NCBI GenBank assembly: GCA_947479075.1
Contig: CANJZR010000056.1
Span: 1-12,031, forward strand
Direction of reading: 5' to 3'
Length of the DNA stretch: 12,031 nt
Source of the DNA: Planctomycetaceae bacterium
Lineage (GTDB): Bacteria; Planctomycetota; Planctomycetia; Planctomycetales; Planctomycetaceae
The position numbers and the translations under genes are program-made. This document shows, piece by piece, positions 1 to 7,408 of the stretch (position 1 is its first letter; each line of letters begins with the position of its first letter). A model generated the notes under the pieces. The model was not told where the DNA came from, made no database searches, and saw only the letters and a list, made by a program, of their open reading frames with translations.

Positions 1-1893
1 CGCAGGACGCTTCACGAAGCGCTGACCATGAGCCTGTCGCGTGAGAGTCAGAAAAGCCGGAATTACATTCAGGTTGATGTTCTGTTCCTGTTGATCAATC
101 CCACCCGCGGTCACGACAACGGTCGGGGCGTATTGTCCATCCTTCCGCGGCGTTACCAGGAGTGTGAGTTCTTTGGTCTCGTCGGGCTTGAGTGTCATGT
201 CTTCGAGGCTGACCTCGGGGCCAGCTGGATGGGAGAGCCCCTCTGGAAGCCTCGCCAGCAGCATGACCTTGCGGGCAGTTGCCGAACCAGTGTTTTTCAA
301 GGTGAACTTTACAGGCACCTGCTCATCGATGGCGACTTCCTTCGGACAGGAGATGTTTAGAGTCAATGTCGGAGCGGTCACCATGGTCTTGGTCGACACC
401 TTGGCAGCGAATCGGACCGTGGCCACGCTGCCGACCGGCCCCGCCTTCAACGGCAGAACTTCCACTTTAATAACCCGGGAGGTGTTGGGTTCCATCGCAT
501 CGAGCTCCCACCGCAACACTCGGTCTGCTGACAGTGTGGCTGTCGGGCTGGAGCGTTCCATCTTGCAGTTGTTGGGGATGCGTTCTTCGACCACGACCTT
601 ATCTGCTGTGGCCTGGCCGATGTTCTGAACGATGATTTCGTAGATGAACTTCTCGCCGACTTCGGCTTCGGCCTGGGCCTTCTTTTCAATCTTGAGCTGT
701 GGTTGCTGAGAAGGAGAGAGCTGGGGAACTTCTGATGTTGACTCTCCATAGAGCAAATCATCAGCGGGCTTGCGCGGCAGCGAACTCTTGGGATGGGGAT
801 CTGCTCCCGCGTCCACTTCGGTCGGCGTTTTATTGGGAGTGGGCATCTCGCGATGTTCTGGATTCAAGTCCAGAGGTTCCGGCTCCACACCTGGATCCAA
901 CGCGGGTTCGGCTTCCACCGGAGTGGGAATCGATGAGTGGTTCTTGTCACGCACGCGAATCGGTGAAGTACTGGCAGGTTCAGAAGGTTCCGCAACTGGC
1001 TCGGGCTGCGCAGTGTCTTCGGGGGTTGCGATGTCCTGCTCGAACGGATTCGGTTCATCGACAACGGTCGGTGCCTCTTCGGCGGGTGGAGTGGACTGGG
1101 CTCTGGTACGTGGAGCGGGGACGTTCAAACCCGGCAGATTGGCCGGAGCTTCGCCAGCAGCGGGCACGATCTCTTCCGCGACTTCTGGCACGGGGAGCAC
1201 GCCCGGGGCATCAGGTTCCGAGGTGGCCTGGACCAGCAGCTGAGGTTCGGCGACCGTGGGATCTTCCGCACTGACTGGAACGATTTTGGAAGGTGACGCT
1301 GACTTTGACTTCGCGGCAGTCGCGGTCTTCGGGATGGCGATTAGCGCTGGGGCGTCGGAGCCAGACAACGCCTTGGAGTTAATGGCGGGCGACTTCGTGG
1401 CAGCTGCTCCCAGCGACTTGGAAGGTACTGCGGACTTGGGCTTTTCCGAGGCTTCCAGATGCTCCAGGGAAGTCACGCCTGGCATTGGTTCGATCGGTTC
1501 TGGTTCCGTCTCGACCACATCCGCGGGCTCCGTTTGCTCTTCCGCGGGCGTCTCGGTCGGCATTCCACGAGGAGCCGATTTCTCCGCGGGCTGAATTTCT
1601 GCCGGGAATGGCAGTCCCGCGAGGGCCAGAGTCTTATCACTCAGGGGCTCTTCCACTACGTCCGGAGCGGCGTCGGCAAGAGGCTCCTGCTCGCCCGCGT
1701 CTGATGCCCCCGTACTGGAGACCGCCTGCCCGCCCAGACCAATGTTGGGCTCTGATTCACCCTCCAAAGAGGTAAATTCCGAGGGAGACTTGGAGTCAAC
1801 CGGCTGCAGTTCGGTGTTTGCCTTCCAGACAGCAAAACACCCCGCAGAGATCACTCCGGTCAGAGCGAGCAACTTGAGCATCAAAGTCGGCAT
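1..1893 (-). CDS. DUF11-repeat surface/periplasmic protein with long Pro/Glu-rich stalk (partial, C-terminus off left edge)
   Basis: An open frame of 631 codons runs from an ATG at 1893 to the left edge with no stop; I checked every triplet. The first 25 residues (MPTLMLKLLALTGVISAGCF) form a membrane anchor or a poor lipoprotein signal: Cys19 follows S-A-G, not the usual L-x-x. Residues about 26-395 are low complexity, rich in Pro, Glu, Ala, Thr and Ser, probably an extended stalk. From about 400 come beta-rich repeats of the DUF11 type: residues 400-505 (VGEKFIYEIIVQNIGQATAD), 505-610 (VPVKFTLKNTGSATARKV), and a third beginning near 612 (GQRFVKRPA). Such repeats are common in exported planctomycete proteins and usually serve adhesion or envelope structure. 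The exact role is unknown. A purine-rich GAAGGGA lies 5 bases before the ATG. The gene is divergent from the lipoprotein gene at 2425. Confidence 0.85.
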   Translation of the reverse strand, partial: MPTLMLKLLALTGVISAGCFAVWKANTELQPVDSKSPSEFTSLEGESEPNIGLGGQAVSSTGASDAGEQEPLADAAPDVVEEPLSDKTLALAGLPFPAEIQPAEKSAPRGMPTETPAEEQTEPADVVETEPEPIEPMPGVTSLEHLEASEKPKSAVPSKSLGAAATKSPAINSKALSGSDAPALIAIPKTATAAKSKSASPSKIVPVSAEDPTVAEPQLLVQATSEPDAPGVLPVPEVAEEIVPAAGEAPANLPGLNVPAPRTRAQSTPPAEEAPTVVDEPNPFEQDIATPEDTAQPEPVAEPSEPASTSPIRVRDKNHSSIPTPVEAEPALDPGVEPEPLDLNPEHREMPTPNKTPTEVDAGADPHPKSSLPRKPADDLLYGESTSEVPQLSPSQQPQLKIEKKAQAEAEVGEKFIYEIIVQNIGQATADKVVVEERIPNNCKMERSSPTATLSADRVLRWELDAMEPNTSRVIKVEVLPLKAGPVGSVATVRFAAKVSTKTMVTAPTLTLNISCPKEVAIDEQVPVKFTLKNTGSATARKVMLLARLPEGLSHPAGPEVSLEDMTLKPDETKELTLLVTPRKDGQYAPTVVVTAGGIDQQEQNINLNVIPAFLTLTRQAHGQRFVKRPA

Positions 1894-1939
1894 GGGAGTC
1901 CCTTCCCCACAGTCACCGCGAGAATTTCCTCACGACGCT

Positions 1940-2300
1940 GTCTCATTCCGTGTCACTGCAATTCAGATTGCAGCTGTCGTCGCGTCCCCGCACGTCCGGA
2001 GCGAGGAACACCCTGATCGGCAGCTTATGCCGGACAACCGTGCGTTTGTTAGCAGTTTTTTCAAAATGGGAAAAGAGGAGTTTTCGAGTCGTACGTGCGA
2101 TTTCGCACCCCCGCCTCAGGAAGTTCGATTCAAAATCGTCTCATTCCGCGGTGGTATCTCGAGAGGGCGGTGATCGGAGTCTCCCCGAGGGTTCACAGCT
2201 GGAATCTATGCTACATTTCAGAGCCACACGAGTTGTTCAGAGTGTCGGAGCGGTATCGACCACTCATCCGGGAGTCTGTCTGAAAGTCTCCTCCCCGAGG
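1940..2300. repeat. Two pairs of short direct repeats
   Basis: The 11-mer GTCTCATTCCG occurs at 1940-1950 and 2138-2148. The 10-mer CTCCCCGAGG occurs at 2181-2190 and 2291-2300. Neither pair extends into longer flanking identity. They may be paired regulator sites or chance; the 11-mer is the less likely of the two by chance in about 470 bases. Confidence 0.3.
1956..1973. repeat. Inverted repeat upstream of the DUF11 gene
   Basis: CTGCAAT and ATTGCAG form perfect 7-bp arms around TCAG. The element lies 63-80 bases before the leftward start codon at 1893. It could be an operator or a hairpin in the messenger leader. No T run follows on either side, so it is not an intrinsic terminator. Confidence 0.4.
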
Positions 2301-2332
2301 TCGGCTGATGTACTTTGCTCAGTCGGCGGGTC

Positions 2333-2338
2333 TATAAT
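2333..2338 (+). promoter_or_regulatory. Candidate -10 box for the lipoprotein-ccsBA operon
   Basis: A perfect TATAAT lies 87 bases before the lipoprotein start codon. No good -35 hexamer stands 16-18 bases upstream (TACTTT at 2311 is poor), so the promoter may be weak or activator-dependent. GAGGT (2339-2343) and ACCTC (2350-2354) flank the expected transcription start near 2345. GCGGGT (2357-2362) and ACCCGC (2380-2385) could pair in the leader. Confidence 0.4.
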
Positions 2339-2424
2339 GAGGTGTTGATACCTCGCGCGGGTTGTCTGGTTCCCTCCTGACCCGCCGCCTTCCGCCCCCT
2401 GAACGTACCTTCCGGAATCCCACC

Positions 2425-3000
2425 GTGATCGTCCACCGCATCACTACTGTCGGAACTCTTGTTCTGATATGCAGTTGCAGCTTCATCTTGTCAGGCTGCA
2501 AAGAGGCCGAAGGAATCCATCAAGTTCGCGTACCTGCGGAATATTCTGAGCGACGGACGGCGAAACCCGCACTGCCGCCAGCTGGCGGTGATCAGCCCGC
2601 CCAGGATGGCCTGAAGTACAAGACTCCCGAGGGCTGGACGGTGAAGCCGAACAGCCCGTTCCGGTTGGCGTCGCTGGATGTGATCGATGGCGATCGCAAG
2701 TGCGATGTGAGTGTCAGCTCACTCGGGCCCGGTCAACCCGTCCTGGAAAACGTCAACCGCTGGCGCGGGCAGATCAAATTACCCGCTGCAGCGGAGAGTG
2801 AACTTCAACTCAAACCGGTCAAGTGCGGGGGCGTGGACGGCTCGCTGGTCGAACTGGTCGGCGAGACCGAGACGATCCTGGCAGTCATGGTGTCGCGACC
2901 TGATAAGACGTGGTTCGTGAAGCTCCAGGGTCCGAACGATCTGGCCCAGCGCGAGCGCGACAAGTTCGTCGCGTTTACCGAGTCGATTGAGCTGCCGTAA
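2425..3000 (+). CDS. Predicted lipoprotein, partner of the cytochrome c assembly gene
   Basis: I choose the GTG at 2425 (191 residues) because it begins directly with a lipoprotein signal: a short basic start, a hydrophobic stretch, then the lipobox L22-S-G-C25. GGAA lies 7 bases before it. The in-frame TTG at 2362 would put 21 unlikely residues ahead of the signal. After a Pro-rich linker (about 35-60) comes a compact domain of about 130 residues, with PEGW near 68-71, NVNRWRGQ at 109-116 and TWFVKL at 162-167. From memory, domains with the NVNRWRGQ and TWFxKL patterns occur in hypothetical proteins beside cytochrome c biogenesis genes in planctomycetes and related bacteria; I could not search this. 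It should sit on the periplasmic face of a membrane. It lies 113 bases upstream of ccsBA on the same strand, so the two are probably co-transcribed. The biochemical role is unknown. Confidence 0.8.
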   Translation: MIVHRITTVGTLVLICSCSFILSGCKEAEGIHQVRVPAEYSERRTAKPALPPAGGDQPAQDGLKYKTPEGWTVKPNSPFRLASLDVIDGDRKCDVSVSSLGPGQPVLENVNRWRGQIKLPAAAESELQLKPVKCGGVDGSLVELVGETETILAVMVSRPDKTWFVKLQGPNDLAQRERDKFVAFTESIELP

Positions 3001-3045
3001 CACGCGGCTTCAACCCGCTGTCGTCTTTCTCTCCGAAACGATTGC

Positions 3046-3064
3046 CCTTTTGCGGAGCAAAAGG
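3046..3064 (+). other. Intercistronic hairpin between the lipoprotein gene and ccsBA
   Basis: CCTTTTGC (3046-3053) and GCAAAAGG (3057-3064) are perfect 8-bp arms with a GGA loop, 46-64 bases after the lipoprotein stop. No T run follows, so it is not a classical terminator. It may protect the upstream message from decay or tune expression between the two genes. Confidence 0.45.
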
Positions 3065-3094
3065 CGACAGACGACCACCCCACTTTCCTCAGAA

Positions 3095-3115
3095 ATTCCC
3101 CGGGAGTCCCGGAAT
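3095..3115 (+). promoter_or_regulatory. Ribosome binding site of ccsBA inside a predicted hairpin
   Basis: GGGAG (3102-3106) stands 7 bases before the ATG at 3114 and decides this start over the in-frame TTG at 3042. GGG (3102-3104) can pair with CCC (3108-3110), and ATTCC (3095-3099) with GGAAT (3111-3115). That gives an 8-bp stem with a 2-base bulge, covering both the ribosome site and the first two bases of the start codon. Confidence 0.45.
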
Positions 3116-6100
3116 GGCTATTCCTCAGATCACCATCCCTGCGAGATCAACCGCTGGCACAGCCCCAGCCGACTCCAGAGCGTGGGCCACGGTCAAACGT
3201 ATTCTGGTCCCGCTGTCCTCCCTGAAGCTGACGGTCGCGTTGCTGGCGATGTCGGCATTCATTGTGCTGGCAGGAACCCTGGCCCAGGTCGACGCCGATG
3301 TGTGGGAGGCGGTACGACGCTACTTCCGCATCGATACGAGCGAGCTGATTCAGTCTCGATCGCTCAAAGAGGTGTTCATGCACCTGTTTGTGTGGATCGA
3401 CTGTCAGATCTTCGCACCTCCAGCGTTCTTCCCATCGAAGCCCGATCTCAAGCCGTGGGTCGGGTTCTGGTTCCCGCGTGGCTGGACGATTGGCGCGGTC
3501 ATGATGGCCAATCTTTTCGCTGCCCATCTAGTGCGATTTAAGAAGCAGGCCACGGGAACGACGCTCTGGGCCGGGATCGGGGTCATCATCCTCGGCTGTA
3601 TCCTGACCTGGGCGGTGATCGATACCGCTTCGACAGCCGATGCGATCCAGACCAACACCGTCATCGGCTATGACCGCGTCTGGCAGCTGATGGGTCTGTC
3701 AATTCTGGCGATCTCGGGTTGTCTCGTCTTCATGGGACTGAGCGACGGGAACAAGCCGATTGAACGCTTGCTCTATCTGGGGACCGCTGTGCTGGCGGGA
3801 CTGGTCAGTGCTGGCGTGCTGCTGGTGCCGCCTCTCGAAGATCCGAGCATGCGGATTCTGTATCAGCTATTAAAGGGGACCATTTGCGGTCTGGTGCTGC
3901 TCGCCGGGTGCTGGCTGGTCTTCCGTAAGCGGGCGGGGATCGTGCTGCTGCACGCCGGGATTGGCATGCTGATGGTGTACGAGATCCTCGTCGGGATGAA
4001 TGCCGGCACGATGGAAGCCAGCATGTCGATCGCCGAAGGTCAGACAGCTGTCTACACCACCGACATTCGCAGCACAGAACTTGTGGTCGCGGACCTGTCG
4101 GATGCCAAGGAAGATGTCGAGACCATCATTCCTGGGTCCCTCCTCAAGGCTGGGGAAAAGTTCGACGACAAACAGCTGCCGTTTATCGTGGAAGTCCTCG
4201 ACTACCACCCGCATTCGACGTTGTACAACAAGAAGGCCGGGTTCCTGATGTCACGGCCCGGCCAGCCCGCCGAGGCTCCGACGACTCCGGATCTAGCCAC
4301 CGAGGGGCTGGGGAAGACCTTCCGGATTCAACCACTCGATCCGAGTGTGGGAACCGATACCAGCGGAGCTGTGGATACAGCATCCGGGTATGTGCGATTG
4401 TCCAGTCGCGAAGATGGCAAGGAATTGGGCAAGTACCTGGTGACGACGATCCTGACACGCTCTGAGCCCATTGAATACCAGGGCAAGAAGTACGAACTGG
4501 AACTGCGGTTCCGTCGGACCTACACCCCTTATCACGTGACACTCAAGGACGTCCAGAAGAACACATACGTCGGGACCGACCGGCCGAAGGACTTCCGTTC
4601 GATCGTGACTCTGATTGACACATCGCGTTCCGATGCGAAGCCGATCGACTCCGAAATCTGGATGAACAACCCGCTGCGATACGGCGGCTTTACGTTCTAC
4701 CAGAGTAATTATGACGCGGGAATCAACGGTCGCGAGGTGACCAGCCTGCAGGTCGTCGAGAACGAGGGTTGGACGATCCCCTACCTCGCCTGCATGATTA
4801 CCGGCGTCGGCATGCTGTTTCAGTTCTTCCAGGTACTCGTGCGGTTCCTGGGCAAAGCTGTTCGCAGCACTCAAGCGAACGCTTTGGTTACAGCTTTACC
4901 GAACGCCGAGACCAAAAAGTCGCGGAAGTACTCGGTACTGGCCGCTGCCGCCGCGACCGTCATGTTTGCCGCGATCGTGATGACCTCGACGAAAGAGAAG
5001 AAGCTCGACCCCAAGTTCGACCTCAACGCCTTCGCACAGGTTCCGATCTTCTACGAGGGCCGCGCCCAGCCGATCGACAGCCTGGCTCGGAACTCGATGC
5101 TGTTTCTGAACGATCGCGAAACCTATCGCGAGAACGACAAGACCGAGCCCGCCATCCGCTGGCTGCTGGACGTGATTACCGACTCCCCCAATGCCGACAA
5201 GCATCCCGTCTTCCAGATCGAGAACCTCGATCTGCAGAAGGCTCTGGGGCTCGAAAACCGGGAACGGTTCCGTTACGCGCCGAGTGAGTTCCAGACGAAA
5301 CTCGAAGGGACTCGCAACGAAGATGGCACGCCGAAAGATCCAGGGATGCTGGAAGAGATCGCGAAGCTGCGCGAACTCAAGACAGAGAACTTGAATCTGT
5401 ATGAGCGCAAGCTGCTTTCGTTGGAGCGACGAGTTCGAGCGATGCGCAAGCTGAAGTTCATGTTCATCGATCCGACAGTCGTCCAGCCGATGCCGCCGTT
5501 GCCGACTCCAGAATCAATCAAGAGCAACCCGACATTGGCTCAAGAGCAGATGGGAGCAGTGAGGTCCTACCTCAACAGCCTCGGAAAACTGGTGACGGAT
5601 GAGCAGTTTGCGATCGTCGTCCCGATGCAGATCGGTGCCGAAAAGGAGCGACTGTCCCAGGCGCTGTCAGCAGGTTGGTCAAGTTACTTTGAGGCGTGTG
5701 CGTTCAGCGCTCTGGAGGATCAGTTCGGCATGGATCCGGTCCCCGCGATGAAGCATTGGCGCGGGATGCTGCAGTCCTACAAAGCCAACAAGCCCGAGGA
5801 GTTCAACGCTCACGTCGCCGACTACCTGAAACTGTTGCAGGGAGCTTCAAAGGCCGATCTGACCGTGAAGTCGACCGGTGCGGAACTCGAATTGAAGAAG
5901 ACGAACTTCGAATACTTCTTCAACCGTGTCGGACCGTTCAATCTGGCGTCCTACCTGTATGTCGGTGCGTTTGTACTGGTCGCACTGGGCTGGGTCTTGT
6001 CTCAGTACGGAGGAATGCGTCCGCTCCACAGCGCTGCGTTCGCTCTGGCCATACTGACCTTCGGCATGCATGCCGCTGCGATTGTCGGCCGGATCTACAT

Positions 6101-6893
6101 CTCGGGGCGGCCACCGGTCACGAACCTGTACTCTGCTGCGGTGTTCATCGGCTGTGCGGCGGCACTATTCTCGCTGGTCACCGAGCTGTTCTTCCGGAGA
6201 GGACTCGGAACGACGCTCGCCTGTGCCGCGGGGTTCCTCAGCTTGCGAGTCGCGCAGGGTCTGAGTACCGATGGCGATACCTTCGCCGTGTTGCAGGCCG
6301 TTCTGGACACCCAGTTCTGGCTGGCCACTCACGTGGTCACCATCACTCTCGGCTACGCCACAACCTATGTCGCGGGCTTCATCGGAGTGATCTACATCAT
6401 CGGCGGCGTCATCACACCGGCCTTCTCGGAAAAGGACCGGCAGCGACTCTATTCGATGATGTATGGCACGACGTGCTTTGCGATCTTCTTCAGCTTTATC
6501 GGCACCGTGCTTGGCGGTCTGTGGGCGGACGATTCGTGGGGCCGGTTCTGGGGATGGGACCCGAAGGAAAACGGGGCTTTGATCATCGTGATCTGGAATG
6601 CACTGGTGCTGCATGCTCGCTGGGGCGGCATGATCCGCGCCCGCGGGATGGCGATTCTCAGCGTACTCGGGAACATCGTCGTCAGCTGGTCGTTCTTTGG
6701 AGTGAACGAGCTGGGCGTCGGTTTGCATGCTTACGGTCTGACCGAAGGGCGGATGTTCATGCTCGCGATGTTTGCCCTCAGCCAGTTGGCAATTGCCGCT
6801 GTGGGTTTGATTCCCGAGCGTGCCTGGTGGAGTTTCCGGGCCCACGCAGATTCACTCAACCGCGAGCCAGAGGAGCTGGACTCGATGGTGTAG
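3114..6893 (+). CDS. ccsBA: Fused ResB-CcsA cytochrome c synthase (System II)
   Basis: The protein has 1259 residues and joins both halves of the System II machinery, which carries haem across the membrane and attaches it to apocytochrome c. The ResB half has about seven membrane segments between 37 and 293, with His280 in the last (VLLHAGIGML). A periplasmic domain follows, ending in the ResB-like NNPLRYGGFTFYQSNYD before a segment at 555-577. After another segment (607-626) comes a soluble region of about 315 residues with GRAQPIDSLAR near 649-659 and charged helices likely to form coiled coil. The CcsA half (about 942-1259) has the haem-handling WWD motif, W1137 to E1152 (WADDSWGRFWGWDPKE), and His986, His1073 and His1205 as probable haem ligands or relay. 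Fused CcsBA proteins of epsilonproteobacteria are, as I recall, around 900 residues; the excess here is mainly the middle insert. It probably shares an operon with the lipoprotein. Confidence 0.92.
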   Translation: MAIPQITIPARSTAGTAPADSRAWATVKRILVPLSSLKLTVALLAMSAFIVLAGTLAQVDADVWEAVRRYFRIDTSELIQSRSLKEVFMHLFVWIDCQIFAPPAFFPSKPDLKPWVGFWFPRGWTIGAVMMANLFAAHLVRFKKQATGTTLWAGIGVIILGCILTWAVIDTASTADAIQTNTVIGYDRVWQLMGLSILAISGCLVFMGLSDGNKPIERLLYLGTAVLAGLVSAGVLLVPPLEDPSMRILYQLLKGTICGLVLLAGCWLVFRKRAGIVLLHAGIGMLMVYEILVGMNAGTMEASMSIAEGQTAVYTTDIRSTELVVADLSDAKEDVETIIPGSLLKAGEKFDDKQLPFIVEVLDYHPHSTLYNKKAGFLMSRPGQPAEAPTTPDLATEGLGKTFRIQPLDPSVGTDTSGAVDTASGYVRLSSREDGKELGKYLVTTILTRSEPIEYQGKKYELELRFRRTYTPYHVTLKDVQKNTYVGTDRPKDFRSIVTLIDTSRSDAKPIDSEIWMNNPLRYGGFTFYQSNYDAGINGREVTSLQVVENEGWTIPYLACMITGVGMLFQFFQVLVRFLGKAVRSTQANALVTALPNAETKKSRKYSVLAAAAATVMFAAIVMTSTKEKKLDPKFDLNAFAQVPIFYEGRAQPIDSLARNSMLFLNDRETYRENDKTEPAIRWLLDVITDSPNADKHPVFQIENLDLQKALGLENRERFRYAPSEFQTKLEGTRNEDGTPKDPGMLEEIAKLRELKTENLNLYERKLLSLERRVRAMRKLKFMFIDPTVVQPMPPLPTPESIKSNPTLAQEQMGAVRSYLNSLGKLVTDEQFAIVVPMQIGAEKERLSQALSAGWSSYFEACAFSALEDQFGMDPVPAMKHWRGMLQSYKANKPEEFNAHVADYLKLLQGASKADLTVKSTGAELELKKTNFEYFFNRVGPFNLASYLYVGAFVLVALGWVLSQYGGMRPLHSAAFALAILTFGMHAAAIVGRIYISGRPPVTNLYSAAVFIGCAAALFSLVTELFFRRGLGTTLACAAGFLSLRVAQGLSTDGDTFAVLQAVLDTQFWLATHVVTITLGYATTYVAGFIGVIYIIGGVITPAFSEKDRQRLYSMMYGTTCFAIFFSFIGTVLGGLWADDSWGRFWGWDPKENGALIIVIWNALVLHARWGGMIRARGMAILSVLGNIVVSWSFFGVNELGVGLHAYGLTEGRMFMLAMFALSQLAIAAVGLIPERAWWSFRAHADSLNREPEELDSMV

Positions 6894-6956
6894 GTCGCCC
6901 CGAGCCGAGATCTTGGTCGCTGACCGCCCCGCGATCAGGGACTCTGTACCAAAGAC

Positions 6957-6984
6957 AAAAGCCGTCCTACAAAGGACGGCTTTT
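6957..6984. terminator. Bidirectional intrinsic terminator
   Basis: AAAAGCCGTCC (6957-6967) and GGACGGCTTTT (6974-6984) are perfect 11-bp arms around a TACAAA loop. The GC-rich stem is flanked by A and T runs, so it can end transcription from both sides. It lies 63 bases after the ccsBA stop and 28 bases beyond the stop of the converging small gene. Confidence 0.85.
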
Positions 6985-7012
6985 GACTTGGATACACAAC
7001 AATTGCAGTCGA

Positions 7013-7171
7013 TTACTTCGACTTCTTCGACTTGGCCACCTTGGGCTTGGTGACCGACTTCTTGGCAGCCAGGTCGTGGGCTTTCTTGGACTTGCCCCCC
7101 TTGGTGAAGATGTTGTCCCAGTTCTTCCAGAATTCCGGGGTTGTCCCGGTACGCACAATCGGACCACTCAT
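7013..7171 (-). CDS. Small basic protein with lysine-rich tail, unknown function
   Basis: The protein has 52 residues and starts at the ATG at 7171, with AGGA 8 bases upstream. The first half (MSGPIVRTGTTPEFWKNWDN) looks like a short ordered or amphipathic segment with aromatic residues F14, W15, W18 and F22. The second half is almost pure Lys, Ala, Ser and Val, ending AKKSVTKPKVAKSKKSK, similar in composition to histone-H1-like tails, so nucleic acid or ribosome binding is possible. I see no signal peptide. The frame stays open upstream to 7450, but that extension has no matching ribosome site and looks like non-coding sequence. Its own terminator lies 28 bases after the stop. I have an uncertain memory of short planctomycete proteins beginning MSGPIV. 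No function can be assigned. Confidence 0.75.
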   Translation of the reverse strand: MSGPIVRTGTTPEFWKNWDNIFTKGGKSKKAHDLAAKKSVTKPKVAKSKKSK

Positions 7172-7351
7172 TGAATCGTTCCTGTGAAGGCACTCGTCAC
7201 ACCTGGACAAGACACTCCTTGTTCGGCGACGACATCGTGTGGGGCCATTTCTCACAGCCCACACATGATATGTTGAACGGCTTTGAAGGAATGTCAAGGT
7301 GGAGTGGCCTGTAATCACGCCCCGGCCACCAGCCAGTGACGAGTGCCGACT

Positions 7352-7377
7352 GGTCCAGCAAGGGACCTGGCAGGTCC
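7352..7377. repeat. Three-arm GGTCC/GGACC palindrome cluster
   Basis: GGACCTG (7363-7369) and CAGGTCC (7371-7377) form a perfect 7-bp inverted repeat around one G. GGTCC at 7352-7356 can also pair with GGACC at 7363-7367, and another GGTCC lies at 7389-7393. The one-base centre suits a dimeric protein operator better than an RNA hairpin. It lies just upstream of the candidate prkA promoter. Confidence 0.4.
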
Positions 7378-7408
7378 GAAATGCGGCCGGTCCCACTCGC
7401 AATTGATC

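Larger units (their letters stand above)
1894..2424. other. Divergent intergenic/leader region
   Basis: This 531-base stretch lies between the divergent DUF11 gene and the lipoprotein gene. Open frames here have no recognisable protein content and no convincing ribosome site. It holds an AT-rich patch near 2050-2075, an inverted repeat at 1956-1973, two pairs of short direct repeats, and a TATAAT box at 2333-2338 followed by small inverted repeats. I take it as the control region for both flanking genes. I could not find a good promoter for the leftward gene. Confidence 0.6.

Noticed and set aside
164..1594. Several plus-strand open frames of 100-190 codons over the DUF11 gene
   Set aside because: The minus strand stays open for 631 codons with an export signal and recognisable repeats. 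The plus frames are low complexity mirrors of the repetitive stalk.
1742..2348. Plus-strand open frames in the region between the divergent genes
   Set aside because: They start inside the DUF11 gene or lack a ribosome site, overlap one another in different frames, and show no recognisable protein features.
3042..3113. TTG start for ccsBA 24 codons upstream
   Set aside because: It would begin inside the perfect hairpin at 3046-3064 and lacks a ribosome site. The ATG at 3114 has GGGAG at 7 bases.
6165..6845. A 226-codon minus-strand frame inside ccsBA
   Set aside because: It is antisense to the conserved CcsA domain and rich in His, Pro, Glu and Arg in the way typical of reverse-strand shadows.
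5696..7174. A 492-codon plus-strand frame overlapping the 3' part of ccsBA
   Set aside because: It lies in another frame of a gene with clear CcsA motifs, is full of Arg, Gly and Cys as expected of a shadow frame in GC-rich DNA, and shows no known domain.
7363..7384. Sigma-54 type -24/-12 promoter (TGGCAG with a nearby GC)
   Set aside because: The GG and GC elements are 12 bases apart rather than the required 10, and the -12 region does not match TTGC.
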